This document shows, in pieces, positions 43,313 to 52,207 of a DNA stretch of 54,264 nt. How positions within the stretch are numbered: position 1 is the stretch's first letter; each line of letters opens with the position of its first letter. Source of the stretch: an uncultured Bacilli bacterium. Lineage in GTDB: Bacteria > Bacillota_I > Bacilli_A > RF39 > UBA660. The stretch covers positions 1 to 54,264 of the forward strand of contig CAKPEZ010000006.1 in assembly GCA_934149465.1 (NCBI GenBank), written 5' to 3'. Below the pieces are notes generated by a model. It had not been told where the DNA came from. It searched no databases and was given only the letters and a program-made list of their open reading frames with translations. The translations under genes and the position numbers were made by a program.

Positions 43313-43348
43313 TAAAAAAGGCATTCTCTTTTTTGTTTAGAATACCTT
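43313..43348 (-). terminator. Terminator of the nrdD unit
   Basis: Minus strand: AAGGTATTCT pairs with AGAATGCCTT-type arm (one G-U) around an A-rich loop, followed by TTTTT. It lies just before the prfB promoter. Confidence 0.75.
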
Positions 43349-43355
43349 TTTACTT

Positions 43356-43514
43356 TTACATAGTATGTTTTACACGATCTCTTTCTTCAGCTCTTTTACC
43401 GTTGTTAAATCTTTCTACTGTACCAACTAGATAACCAGTAATACGACGGATTCTTTCAAATCCTACTCCTTCACCAACAGTTTTTTCTACTTTTACTTCA
43501 TTTGTCTTTTCCAT
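43356..43514 (-). CDS. Glycyl-radical segment of anaerobic NTP reductase as separate protein
   Basis: A 52-codon ORF with its own ribosome site (AAAGGAG). Residues 19-50 (GFERIRRITGYLVGTVERF and NNGKRAEERDRVKH) match the C-terminal glycyl-radical loop that closes standard class III NrdD chains: the radical Gly lies in RITGYLVG. The first 18 residues are a novel charged lead. The preceding nrdD ORF ends before this segment with its own stop, so the enzyme is split in two. The small protein must dock on the large one for the NrdG-installed radical to reach the active site, a situation like glycyl-radical spare-part proteins. No NrdG activase gene is in the window. Confidence 0.8.
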   Translation of the reverse strand: MEKTNEVKVEKTVGEGVGFERIRRITGYLVGTVERFNNGKRAEERDRVKHTM

Positions 43515-43530
43515 AAATATACTCCTTTTC

Positions 43531-45837
43531 TTATATTCTCTTTCCTAAATTATGTAACTTTTCAGTACTTATGCCTTCTCCTTCACGACGGCCACATCCA
43601 GGACAAACATCGCCAATTACTCCTACATACCCGCAAACAGGATCACGGTCAACAGGATGGTTAATAGCGGCATATCCCATATTATTTTCTTTCATTAAAC
43701 GAACAACTTTCATAAATGCTTCTACATTCTTTGAAGGATCTCCATCTAACTCAATGTAAGAAATATGACCTGCGTTAGTTAAAGCATGGAATGGTGCTTC
43801 TTTCTTTATTTTATTTGCAATAGATATATTATAATATACAGGAACGTGGAATGAATTTGTATAATATTCACGGTCTGTAACACCTTTAATCTTACCATAA
43901 ATAGCTCTATCAATTGCAGTAAATCTACCTGATAAGCCTTCAGCAGGGGTTGCTAACAAAGTAAAGTTAAGATTATACTTTTGACTGTATTCATCACACT
44001 TTTCACGCATATGCTTAATTATAGCGTATCCCATTTCTTCAATTTCATCACTTTCGCCATGATGTTTACCAGTTAATGCTTTTAAACATTCAGCAAGTCC
44101 AATAAATCCAATACTCAAAGTACCATGTTTTAATACTTTTCTTAAACGATCATTTGGTTTTAACTTATCCGAATCTATCCAAACCCCTTGTCCTAATAAG
44201 AATGGAAAATTATTAATTCTCTTATTACACTGAATTTCAAAACGTTCTAGTAATTGATCTTTAACTAAATCCATTAATTCATCTAACTCATTATAAAATC
44301 CTTCAATATCAGCTTCTTTATTTTCACCATTTACTATTCCATGTTTTATTCCTAAACGAGGAAGATTAATTGATGTAAACGATAAATTACCTCTTCCTGG
44401 AGTTATTGTTTTGTCTGGATCAACTACATTTCCTATTACTCTAGTACGACATCCCATATATCCAACTTCTGTACGATAATCGCCTTCTTTAATATATTGC
44501 TTATTAAAAGGTGAATCTAAGAATGAAAAGTTAGGGAATAATCTTTTAGCAGAAACACGGCAAGATAATTCAAATAAATCATAGTTTGGATCTTCTTTAT
44601 TATAGTTAACTCCCTCTTTAACTTTAAAAATTGAAATTGGGAAAATAGGAGTCTCGCTGTGGCCTAATCCAGCATCAACTGCATTAAGATAATTTCTCAT
44701 TACCATTCTACCTTCTGGAGATGTATCTGTTCCAAAATTAATAGAAGAAAATGGTACTTGAGCTCCTGCTCTTGAATGCATTGTATTTAAATTATGCACA
44801 AAAGCTTCCATTGCTTGATAAGTAATACGATCAGTTTTATGATAAGCTTTTTCAATAGATGTTTCAAATAAACGTCTTAACATTTCGCTATCTTTATAAA
44901 ATTTTTCAAATATTTCTTTCTTAACATCAATAGTATCTATTTTATCAATTTCTTTACTAATAGTATTAATGTTTAGAAATTTACCAAATTCACTATAATC
45001 TAGTAAATCTTCTATTGTTTGTTTTAATTGTTTTTTATATGTTTTTAATACTCCAGGAGCCATGTAATAATCAAACGCTGGAATACTTTGTCCTCCATGT
45101 TGATCATTTTGATCTGATTGGATTGCGATTGCTGCTAAAGCAGAATAACTCATAATATCATTAGGTTCTCTTAAATGACCATGTCCTGTAGAAAAACCAT
45201 TTTTAAATAATTTTTCCAAGTCTATTTGCATGCATGTAGTAGTACCCATTGGTAAAAAGTCCATATCATGGATATGAATGTCTCCTTCATCATGAGCAGA
45301 TGAATATTTTTTCTTCATAAGATAAGCTTTAGCAAATTCTTTAGAAACAGTGCTACCATATTGAAGCATTGTTCCCATTGCTGTATCACCATCTACATTA
45401 GCATTTTCTCTTTTAGTATCATCTTCACTAGCTGACTTTAATCCTAATCCTTCGATAGTCTTTAAAAACTTATGAGTTCTTTTATCATCCATGAACATTT
45501 CTCTTGATTGAGCTCTTCTTTCACGATATTCAGAAAATGATTTATATACATCTTCATAGCCTTTTTTCTTAAGAGAATTTTCTATTAAATCTTGAATTTC
45601 TTCAATTTTAATTTTATCCTTCTTAGCTTCTACATATTCTTTATCAATAGTACTAATAACATCCTGATATATTTTTTGGATATCTTTAGTAGTATATTTA
45701 CCTTCTTCATCTTCGTTAGTAATGCTATCAAAGCCTTTTTTTATTGCAACTGCTATTTTAGTTCCGTTAAATTGAGCTTTTTTACCATTTCTTTTGACTA
45801 CTTTTAGTGTGTCTTGTATCTCTAGTGTATCAGTCAT
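43531..45837 (-). CDS. nrdD: Anaerobic ribonucleoside-triphosphate reductase, large part
   Basis: 768 residues from the ATG at 45837, which has GGAGG seven bases upstream. An in-frame start four codons earlier lacks a ribosome site. N-terminal ATP-cone (VVKRNGKKAQFNGTKIAVAI) for allosteric control, then the barrel with HIHDMDFLPMGTTTCMQIDL and the active-site region, and a C-terminal zinc-type segment (VCGYVGVIGDVCPGCGRREG). The chain stops there (KLHNLGKRI) and lacks the RxxGYL glycyl-radical loop, which is encoded by the next gene. Oxygen-sensitive dNTP synthesis. Confidence 0.93.
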   Translation of the reverse strand: MTDTLEIQDTLKVVKRNGKKAQFNGTKIAVAIKKGFDSITNEDEEGKYTTKDIQKIYQDVISTIDKEYVEAKKDKIKIEEIQDLIENSLKKKGYEDVYKSFSEYRERRAQSREMFMDDKRTHKFLKTIEGLGLKSASEDDTKRENANVDGDTAMGTMLQYGSTVSKEFAKAYLMKKKYSSAHDEGDIHIHDMDFLPMGTTTCMQIDLEKLFKNGFSTGHGHLREPNDIMSYSALAAIAIQSDQNDQHGGQSIPAFDYYMAPGVLKTYKKQLKQTIEDLLDYSEFGKFLNINTISKEIDKIDTIDVKKEIFEKFYKDSEMLRRLFETSIEKAYHKTDRITYQAMEAFVHNLNTMHSRAGAQVPFSSINFGTDTSPEGRMVMRNYLNAVDAGLGHSETPIFPISIFKVKEGVNYNKEDPNYDLFELSCRVSAKRLFPNFSFLDSPFNKQYIKEGDYRTEVGYMGCRTRVIGNVVDPDKTITPGRGNLSFTSINLPRLGIKHGIVNGENKEADIEGFYNELDELMDLVKDQLLERFEIQCNKRINNFPFLLGQGVWIDSDKLKPNDRLRKVLKHGTLSIGFIGLAECLKALTGKHHGESDEIEEMGYAIIKHMREKCDEYSQKYNLNFTLLATPAEGLSGRFTAIDRAIYGKIKGVTDREYYTNSFHVPVYYNISIANKIKKEAPFHALTNAGHISYIELDGDPSKNVEAFMKVVRLMKENNMGYAAINHPVDRDPVCGYVGVIGDVCPGCGRREGEGISTEKLHNLGKRI

Positions 45838-45873
45838 ATTTACCTCCAATTTTCTACTTCTTAATACATCATC

Positions 45874-45902
45874 ATTGTAGCATCATCCAATAAACCAGTC
45901 AA
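45874..45902 (-). promoter_or_regulatory. Promoter of nrdD
   Basis: Minus strand: -35 TTGACT (45897-45902), a 17-base spacer ending TGC, and -10 TACAAT (45874-45879). Confidence 0.85.
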
Positions 45903-45924
45903 TACGTTTTTTTAAAAAAACGTA
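45903..45924. promoter_or_regulatory. 22-bp perfect palindrome abutting the nrdD -35
   Basis: The half-site TACGTTTTTTT and its exact complement meet with no gap, touching the -35 of the nrdD promoter. It does not match the NrdR box pattern. It could be an operator for an unknown regulator or a curved upstream element. Confidence 0.6.
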
Positions 45925-46154
45925 ATTCTCGTTTTTTAGATTTTTCTTTATTTTTTGTCTTTTTGTTTTTTCTTAATTTTAAGTTAAAATTCTTATAATT
46001 AAAGGGATTATCTTGCTTTTTTCTTTTTTTATTTTTTAAACTTTTTTAATAAAAAAACAATAAATATACAATAAGAGTGTTTTTTATTTTCGTGTTTTTT
46101 AGCATTTTTGGCAAGAAAAATAAGTAACATTTTTTTATATTTTAAATCTGGAAT
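45925..46154. other. AT-rich intergenic tract between divergent nrdD and Fic genes
   Basis: About 230 bases of T-rich sequence on the plus strand with several runs of 5-8 T. I see no ORF of useful length, no RNA gene and no strong repeat. The right end leads into the Fic-gene promoter. Confidence 0.6.
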
Positions 46155-46183
46155 TTGATTTATATAAAAAAATATGATATGAT
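46155..46183 (+). promoter_or_regulatory. Promoter of the Fic-fold gene
   Basis: Plus strand: -35 TTGATT (46155-46160), a 17-base spacer ending TGA, and -10 TATGAT (46178-46183), about 17 bases before AAGGAGGA. Confidence 0.7.
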
Positions 46184-46213
46184 GGAAAATATTCTTTAAG
46201 GAGGAAGAAGATT

Positions 46214-47131
46214 ATGAGTGCAAATACTAAAGAATATGGTAATGCGGAATATGAAATTCAAAAATTATTAGAAAGCGGTTCTTATAAAACAGTAGATTTT
46301 TCTTTATTTAACAACATTAATCAAATTAAATTAAGTCCTGCTACGTTAAAACATTATCGCTTTATTTTAGAAATATACAAAGATTATCTTAAAGAAATTA
46401 TGAATCTATCTTCTTTCGAAAGAAAAAAATATTTAGAAACACTTAGAAATGCTGATATCTTAGATAATCATAAATTAACTAAAGAAAACTCATTTTTGAT
46501 GGAATTATACTTAAAAACTCAAGAAAATAATATTGGTGATGAAATAATTAAAAGAGCAAACGGCGCTATTTATCAAGACGGAATTAAATATATTCACTTT
46601 CTTTTAATGGAAGGGGCTTCTTCAAATAGCAAAGATCATTATAATTTTCGTTCTAATGATCACAAATTTGTTGGTGAATATATAGATGGAAAAAGAATAA
46701 TTCAGTATTTTCCTTTACCATATAAAGATATAGAACTTGCAATTGAAGAAGTTTTAGCATATTATAATAATAGAAGTAATGAAAATGAAGAGACTCTGCT
46801 AATTAAACCATTTATAATTCATGGATTAATTGCTGCTCTTCAACTATTTGATGACGGGAACTCTAGATTAGCAAGATTGTTTCAGCATATAAAGTTATGG
46901 CATATGACTAATGATAGTTATAACCTAAAGTTAGATTTGCCATCTATTTATATTACTAGAAGTTCTTATCCATTTCGAGGTAAATCTAGAGAATTAATTA
47001 ATAATTTGGTTGAAAACGCTGATGATGATGCTTGGAATAAATGGATTAACTTTAATCTTAACCGTTTTGAAGATCAAATTTACTATAATAACAATAATCT
47101 TCATAGTTTAAACAAATTATTAAAAAAATAG
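46214..47131 (+). CDS. Fic/DOC-fold protein with altered catalytic motif
   Basis: 305 residues. The Fic core is clear: flap region YNFRSNDHKFVGEYIDGKR, then HGLIAALQLFDDGNSRLARL. Aligned to the Fic motif HPFxxGN(G/K)R, the sequence is QLFDDGNSR (210-218): the anion-hole GN and the Arg are kept, but the catalytic His is Gln and the conserved Pro is Leu, and the Gly before Arg is Ser. AMP-transfer activity is therefore doubtful. The Asp preceding the GN is kept. A strong AAGGAGG precedes the ATG. The next gene follows after 9 bases, so it leads a three-gene plus-strand unit. Confidence 0.85.
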   Translation: MSANTKEYGNAEYEIQKLLESGSYKTVDFSLFNNINQIKLSPATLKHYRFILEIYKDYLKEIMNLSSFERKKYLETLRNADILDNHKLTKENSFLMELYLKTQENNIGDEIIKRANGAIYQDGIKYIHFLLMEGASSNSKDHYNFRSNDHKFVGEYIDGKRIIQYFPLPYKDIELAIEEVLAYYNNRSNENEETLLIKPFIIHGLIAALQLFDDGNSRLARLFQHIKLWHMTNDSYNLKLDLPSIYITRSSYPFRGKSRELINNLVENADDDAWNKWINFNLNRFEDQIYYNNNNLHSLNKLLKK

Positions 47132-47140
47132 GAGGATAAC

Positions 47141-47782
47141 GTGAAAGAAAAAGATTATAAGAAGTTCTTTAGAGGATTTTTGCTTAGTTTATGTATTACT
47201 ATGTTTCTAATCATTACATTCTTTGTAATAAAATATGATAATTTAGTAATTGATCAAAGTATTTATAACTTCTTTTATAACTTTTCTTCTTCGCAAGCAA
47301 CTGTAATCTTTTTAATAATTACATTCTTAGCAAGCAAGGAATTTATTATTCTAATGTGTCTTATTTTTATTTTAATATCTTTAATAAAAAGAAAATATCA
47401 AACATCCTTTCTCATCATTTTAAATATAGTTATTTCTCTTTTATTAAATCAAACTTTTAAAGCTATTATTAGGCGTGAACGGCCTTTTGAGTTAATGATA
47501 GTAAATGAAAGTGGATATAGCTTTCCTAGTGGCCATTCCATGACTGCTCTTATATTCTATGGTTATTTTATCTATTTAACTTGGGAAAGTAATCTAAAAA
47601 AAATAAGTAAAATTCTTATTACTATTTTAAACATTATTTTAATACTATTAGTTGGAATAAGCAGAATATACTTAGGAGTACACTATCCTACTGATGTAAT
47701 AGGAGCATACTTTCTTGGATTATTCTATTTAATACTTTATATCAATATTACAAATAATTATATAAAAAGGAAAATCAAATAA
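47141..47782 (+). CDS. PAP2-family membrane phosphatase
   Basis: 213 residues, GTG start (GGAGG eight bases upstream). About six transmembrane helices and the three PAP2 signatures: KAIIRRERP (47460 region), SFPSGHSM and SRIYLGVHYPTDVIGA. The catalytic His residues are those of PSGH and of GVHYPTD. Candidate substrates are phosphatidylglycerophosphate or undecaprenyl diphosphate, with the active site on the outer face. Directly followed by the next gene with no gap. Confidence 0.9.
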   Translation: MKEKDYKKFFRGFLLSLCITMFLIITFFVIKYDNLVIDQSIYNFFYNFSSSQATVIFLIITFLASKEFIILMCLIFILISLIKRKYQTSFLIILNIVISLLLNQTFKAIIRRERPFELMIVNESGYSFPSGHSMTALIFYGYFIYLTWESNLKKISKILITILNIILILLVGISRIYLGVHYPTDVIGAYFLGLFYLILYINITNNYIKRKIK

Positions 47783-48487
47783 ATGACAATAAAAAAATAT
47801 AAAGAAAATATCTATAATAATAAATTTCAAACATTTTTTGAATTTATAGATTATCAAAAAAATAATAATAAAAATTCGATATCAGTAAGTGATATCATTA
47901 AATATTACCGAATTTATTATAATAAATTAACTTCTCTTATTAAAGAGTATAATATTTTACTTAAAAGCATAATTAATGATAAAAAGATAAAATTGTATAT
48001 TATTGGATATGAATACGACAAAAACAATTTATTAGTTGCACTTAGTAATGGTAGTTCTTCTTATAGGTTAATTTATAATCCAAAGATTTCCATTAGTAAT
48101 GATTATGCCGATAAAGAATTTAGTCCTCATTTAATACTTAGTATTAAAAATATTCTTAATGAAGTAATATCTATTTATGAAGATTATAAAGATTTCTTTA
48201 GTCTTTCTATTATTGGTGCAAGTATTAACTCTAATATTATGCTAAAAATAAATTATCATGACTTAGAAATGTATCTTTCTGATGGTACTATATTAAAAAA
48301 AGGCATTAACAGTAGTAAGTTTTATTCTTTTAATGATAGAAAAGATCATTTAAAGATTCTTAAAAATAAAGATGAAGAATTTTTTAAATATATTTATATT
48401 GATATAAATAATTGTCCAAAATGGATAATCAAAGAACACTCTAAAGATAATAATACAAAAATTAAAAAAAGAATATTCTCGTTTTAA
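47783..48487 (+). CDS. Unknown soluble protein, 234 residues
   Basis: 234 residues, Lys/Asn/Ile/Tyr-rich, no signal peptide or membrane segment. The start codon follows the PAP2 stop at once, so it is translated in the same transcript. I recognise no domain. The central region (YIIGYEYDKNNLLVALSNGS then SYRLIYNPKISISND) looks beta-rich. Function unknown. Confidence 0.6.
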   Translation: MTIKKYKENIYNNKFQTFFEFIDYQKNNNKNSISVSDIIKYYRIYYNKLTSLIKEYNILLKSIINDKKIKLYIIGYEYDKNNLLVALSNGSSSYRLIYNPKISISNDYADKEFSPHLILSIKNILNEVISIYEDYKDFFSLSIIGASINSNIMLKINYHDLEMYLSDGTILKKGINSSKFYSFNDRKDHLKILKNKDEEFFKYIYIDINNCPKWIIKEHSKDNNTKIKKRIFSF

Positions 48488-48506
48488 AACGGAAATATTC
48501 TTTTTT
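48465..48506. terminator. Bidirectional terminator between 234-residue gene and pyk
   Basis: Long inverted repeat: AAAAAAGAATATT and AATATTCTTTTTT around the inner palindrome CGTTTTAAAACG. T-runs on both strands serve the convergent genes. Confidence 0.85.
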
Positions 48507-48507
48507 A

Positions 48508-49917
48508 TTATTTAATTTCTTCTATTTTCATAAAGTTAGTAGATTTTTCTTCTTTATTATTAGGAAAACCACCACTTATTACTAATAAATCGCCCTTATT
48601 TAATTGAGTAAATGCTTCTGCCTTTGAAATAGAATCTGAAATTATTTCATCAGTTGAGTTATATTCTTCTGTTAATACAGGATATACTGCCCAGTTTAAC
48701 GCTAAAGAACGCGCTACCTCTTCCTTAGTACATGATGCTAATATTACTGAACGAGGACGTAAATTACTTACTAAACGAGCAGTAGCGCCACTCATTGTTG
48801 CAGTTACTATTAATTTAGCATTTAAAAGATTAGCTGTTTCAACAACACTTGTTGCAATAGCTCCAGGAATATCTTTGTGAACATTATTAATATTTATATT
48901 ATATTCAAGAAATTCTTCTGTTTTTTCGCAAATGCTTGCCATATATTTAACTGTTTCAATAGGATATTTACCTGTTGTTGTTTCTCCAGAAAGCATAACT
49001 GCATCAGTACCATTAAATACTGCATTAGCAATATCTGATACTTCTGCTCTAGTAGGACGAGCATTTTTTTTCATAGATTCTAACATTTCAGTTGCTACTA
49101 TGCAAAATTTACCAGCATGTCTACAAGTATCAATGATTTTCTTTTGTAAAATAGGAAGCTCTTCCATTGGTGCTTCTACTCCAAGATCACCACGTGCTAC
49201 CATAATTCCATCAGATACTTCTGCTATTTCTTTTATATTAGCAACCCCAGTAGTACTTTCAATCTTAGCAATTAATTTTAAATCTTCACGATTTTGTTCT
49301 TTCAAAATCTTTCTTACTTCTAGAATATCTTCTTTCGTAGATACAAAAGAAAGTGCTAAGAAGTCTCCTTCGTGTTTACAAGCATATTCGATATCCTCAC
49401 GATCTTCTTCACTTATAAATGGAATATCTAGATGAACACCAGGAACACTTAAACTTTTCTTATTTCCAAGAATACCACCATTAATTATTTTGCAAGTAAC
49501 TCCATCAACTTCTTTAGAAATGACCTTAATACTCATAAGTCCATTTTCTAATAAAATTATATTCCCAACTTCTAAAGAATCAAGTGCTTGAGGATGATTT
49601 ACACTAAAAGCTTTATCAGTACCAAGAATACTTTCTTTAACAACTCTAATAGTATTTCCAGATGTAAGAGTAATCTCTCCGTTTTCAAGCATTCCATTTC
49701 TAAATTCTGGACCTTTAGTATCATATAAAATAGCAATCTGTTTATTAGTTAATTTGCGTACAATCTTTACAGAAGATACTACTTCCTTTCGTTCTTCTAA
49801 AGTAGCGTGTGAAAAGTTAATTCTTGCTACATTCATTCCATTTTCTACCATTTGTTTCATGATAGAAGGATCACTACTAGCAGGACCAATACTACAAATA
49901 ATTTTTGTTTTTTTCAT
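48508..49917 (-). CDS. pyk: Pyruvate kinase
   Basis: 469 residues. PEP + ADP to pyruvate + ATP, the last step of glycolysis, feeding the PFOR encoded at 35658. Conserved blocks are present: ARINFSHATLEER, IAILYDTKGPEFR, KIESTTGVANI, MVARGDLGVE and MLSGETTTGKYP. The chain lacks the extra PEP-utiliser domain found in Bacillus-type (585-residue) enzymes. Monocistronic, with a TTGACA-type -35 about 60 bases upstream. Confidence 0.97.
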   Translation of the reverse strand: MKKTKIICSIGPASSDPSIMKQMVENGMNVARINFSHATLEERKEVVSSVKIVRKLTNKQIAILYDTKGPEFRNGMLENGEITLTSGNTIRVVKESILGTDKAFSVNHPQALDSLEVGNIILLENGLMSIKVISKEVDGVTCKIINGGILGNKKSLSVPGVHLDIPFISEEDREDIEYACKHEGDFLALSFVSTKEDILEVRKILKEQNREDLKLIAKIESTTGVANIKEIAEVSDGIMVARGDLGVEAPMEELPILQKKIIDTCRHAGKFCIVATEMLESMKKNARPTRAEVSDIANAVFNGTDAVMLSGETTTGKYPIETVKYMASICEKTEEFLEYNININNVHKDIPGAIATSVVETANLLNAKLIVTATMSGATARLVSNLRPRSVILASCTKEEVARSLALNWAVYPVLTEEYNSTDEIISDSISKAEAFTQLNKGDLLVISGGFPNNKEEKSTNFMKIEEIK

Positions 49918-50016
49918 ATAATCACTCCTTTTTAACTTACGTTATTTTATCATAATGATTTATTTTGTCAATATCAATTACAAAAATTATCAATATTATG
50001 ATATACTTATGTATGA

Positions 50017-50035
50017 GTGATTATATAATAATCAC
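50017..50035 (+). promoter_or_regulatory. Inverted repeat in the rubrerythrin leader
   Basis: GTGATTAT and ATAATCAC around ATA form a perfect dyad just after a TATACT-like -10 (50003-50008). Its size and AT content resemble Fur/PerR-family operators but the spacing is not the standard 7-1-7 form. Confidence 0.5.
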
Positions 50036-50058
50036 ATCAGAAGAAGGGAGAAATAAAA

Positions 50059-50598
50059 ATGGAACTTAAAGGAAGTCAAACAGAAAAAAATTTATTAACT
50101 GCGTTCGCAGGTGAAAGCCAAGCTCGCAATAAATATACATATTTTGCTTCTAGAGCAAAAAAGGACGGTTTTGAACAAATTGCAGCAATTTTTGAAGAGA
50201 CTGCTAATAACGAAAAAGAACACGCTAAAATGTGGTTCAAAGAATTAAACGGAGGAGAAATTCCTGCTACTGCTGAAAATCTATTAAATGCAGCAGAAGG
50301 AGAAAACTATGAATGGACTGATATGTATGCTTCTTTTGCTAAAACTGCTAAAGACGAAGGATTTGATCGTCTAGCATTTCTTTTTGAAGAAGTAGCAAAA
50401 ATAGAAAAAGAACACGAAGAAAGATATTTAAAATTACTTGACAACGTAAAAGAAGAACTTGTATTTAGCAAAGATGGAGAATGTATTTGGAAATGTCGCA
50501 ACTGTGGACATATCGTAATAGGTAAAAAAGCTCCTAATATCTGCCCAGTATGTGCTCATCCACAATCTTATTTTGAAATTAAAGCCGAAAACTATTAA
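50059..50598 (+). CDS. rbr: Rubrerythrin
   Basis: 179-residue peroxidase of anaerobes, using reducing power to detoxify hydrogen peroxide. Ferritin-like di-iron domain (residues 1-135) with repeated E(x)28-type helices (FAGESQARNKYTYFASRAK, EETANNEKEHAKM, FEEVAKIEKEHEERYLKLL), and a C-terminal rubredoxin-like iron site (CRNCGH, then CPVCAHPQSYF). Own ribosome site AAGAAGGGAG and terminator. Together with nifJ and nrdD it fits an obligate anaerobe exposed to some oxygen. Confidence 0.97.
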   Translation: MELKGSQTEKNLLTAFAGESQARNKYTYFASRAKKDGFEQIAAIFEETANNEKEHAKMWFKELNGGEIPATAENLLNAAEGENYEWTDMYASFAKTAKDEGFDRLAFLFEEVAKIEKEHEERYLKLLDNVKEELVFSKDGECIWKCRNCGHIVIGKKAPNICPVCAHPQSYFEIKAENY

Positions 50599-50627
50599 AA
50601 TAGAAGAAAAATTCTTCTATTTTTTTG
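50599..50627 (+). terminator. Intrinsic terminator of rubrerythrin
   Basis: AATAGAAGAA pairs perfectly with TTCTTCTATT around AAA, followed by TTTTTTG. Confidence 0.9.
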
Positions 50628-50712
50628 TAAAGTAAAATAAAACTTTTATTTATGACAAAATATTCATTTTTAAAAAGAAAATAACTGTTATAATTAGATT
50701 GTGGTGATTAGT

Positions 50713-52179
50713 TTGAAAAAATTTTATCCTTATTTATATTGCTTAATTATATCTATATTATTTATTTTTATTGCAAGTAAATGCTCTATCTTATATCAAA
50801 TAAATGACTGGGTAGATGCCAATGCTTTTTTTACAGTAGGAAAATCTATGATGAGAGGAATTGTTCCATATCAATCCTTATTTGAACAAAAAGGTCCTAT
50901 ATTATATTTCATATATGGAATAGGTTCTTTAGTATCATATAAATCTTTCTTTGGAGTATTCCTTTTAGAAATAATTTCTTTTTCGTTTTTTCTATATTAC
51001 GCTTATAAAATATTAATTTTATATACCAAGAAGGAAAATGCTTATTTTATTATTCCTATATTAAGCTTACTTGTTGTTTCTTTAAAAGCTTTTACCCACG
51101 GAGGAAGCGCTGAAGAATTTTCTCTCCCATTTCTAATGTATTCTTTTTATAAATTAATTTTATATTTAAAAGAAGAAAACTCATCAAATATTAGCATAAA
51201 AGATTTATTAATAAATGGTTTAATAGCAGGTATTATTCTTTTAATAAAATATACTTTACTGGGTTTTTGGTTTGGATTTATGCTAATAATTATTATTAGA
51301 TTGATTAAAGATAAAAAATATCAAGAAGTTATTTTAAAAAGTTTAATATTTTTACTTGGAATGATTATTGCGTGTTTACCATGGCTTATCTACTTTGGAG
51401 TTAATGGCGCTATTAAAGACTTTTTTGATGTATATTTTCTTATAAATATTAAATTATATCCTAACAAAATGCCATTTATTTTAAAATTAAAAACTACTTT
51501 ATCTTTAATCATTCAAAATTTATTTGGTGTTAGTACATATTTATTCTTTATAGTAGGAGGATTTTCTCTATTATTTATCAATAAAGAAAAAAAGTTATTA
51601 TATTTAGTAATTACCTTATTAACAACTGCCTTCTTTATTTATATAGGGGGTACTAATTATCATTATTATTCTCTTATAATTGCCCCTTTTATTATTATTG
51701 GAATAATTTCTTTATTAAAAACTAATATTAACATTGAAATAAAAAGATATTCTATTATTATTTGTATTTGTCTATCTTTAATTGGAACATACTATCTATC
51801 TAATAATACTACTATGATTAAATTAAAAAAAGAAAATTATGCTCAATATCGTTTTAATGAAATAATAAAGCAAGATAAAAATCCCACTTTATTAAATTTT
51901 GGATTTTTAGATGGCGGATTCTACACAGTATCCGGAATATTACCTAATAGTTATTATTTTATGAAGAATAATATTTCTTATAAAAATTATCCCAAAATGT
52001 TAGATGAACAAATAAACTATATAAAAAATAAACAGGTATTATATGTGGTTACTAAAGAATCTGCTACATATAGAAAATATAAAAATGAAATAGAAAGCAA
52101 TTATTTATTAATAGATCAATTTACTCAAAAATATCAAAATAAAAATGTAACTTATTATTTATATCGTCTTGGAAGCTAG
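50713..52179 (+). CDS. Polytopic membrane glycosyltransferase-like protein
   Basis: About 488 residues from the TTG at 50713. GGTGATTA lies before it, and a TATAAT (50690-50695) only about 18 bases upstream makes the earlier in-frame GTG at 50701 unlikely. About 11-12 transmembrane helices. An N-terminal loop with DWVDANAFFTVGKSMMRGIVPYQSLFEQKG carries the acidic pair typical of lipid-linked GT-C glycosyltransferases, and the tail is soluble. It probably transfers a sugar from an undecaprenyl carrier to a wall polymer or glycolipid outside the membrane. The acceptor is unknown. Confidence 0.7.
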   Translation: MKKFYPYLYCLIISILFIFIASKCSILYQINDWVDANAFFTVGKSMMRGIVPYQSLFEQKGPILYFIYGIGSLVSYKSFFGVFLLEIISFSFFLYYAYKILILYTKKENAYFIIPILSLLVVSLKAFTHGGSAEEFSLPFLMYSFYKLILYLKEENSSNISIKDLLINGLIAGIILLIKYTLLGFWFGFMLIIIIRLIKDKKYQEVILKSLIFLLGMIIACLPWLIYFGVNGAIKDFFDVYFLINIKLYPNKMPFILKLKTTLSLIIQNLFGVSTYLFFIVGGFSLLFINKEKKLLYLVITLLTTAFFIYIGGTNYHYYSLIIAPFIIIGIISLLKTNINIEIKRYSIIICICLSLIGTYYLSNNTTMIKLKKENYAQYRFNEIIKQDKNPTLLNFGFLDGGFYTVSGILPNSYYFMKNNISYKNYPKMLDEQINYIKNKQVLYVVTKESATYRKYKNEIESNYLLIDQFTQKYQNKNVTYYLYRLGS

Positions 52180-52192
52180 AAGGCTTCTTTTT
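52171..52192 (+). terminator. Intrinsic terminator of the membrane glycosyltransferase-like gene
   Basis: GAAGC and GCTTC around six bases, overlapping the stop codon, followed by TTTTTTT. Confidence 0.7.
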
Positions 52193-52207
52193 TTATATAC
52201 CAATTAT

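Noticed and set aside
43356..43531. Sequencing frameshift splitting nrdD
   Set aside because: The two ORFs have separate stop, ribosome site and start, and the sequences between zinc segment and radical loop are not homologous in any frame. A real split is simpler.
45850..46154. NrdR box upstream of nrdD
   Set aside because: No match to the ACAC-TATATA-GTGT-type palindrome; only the different 22-bp palindrome is found.
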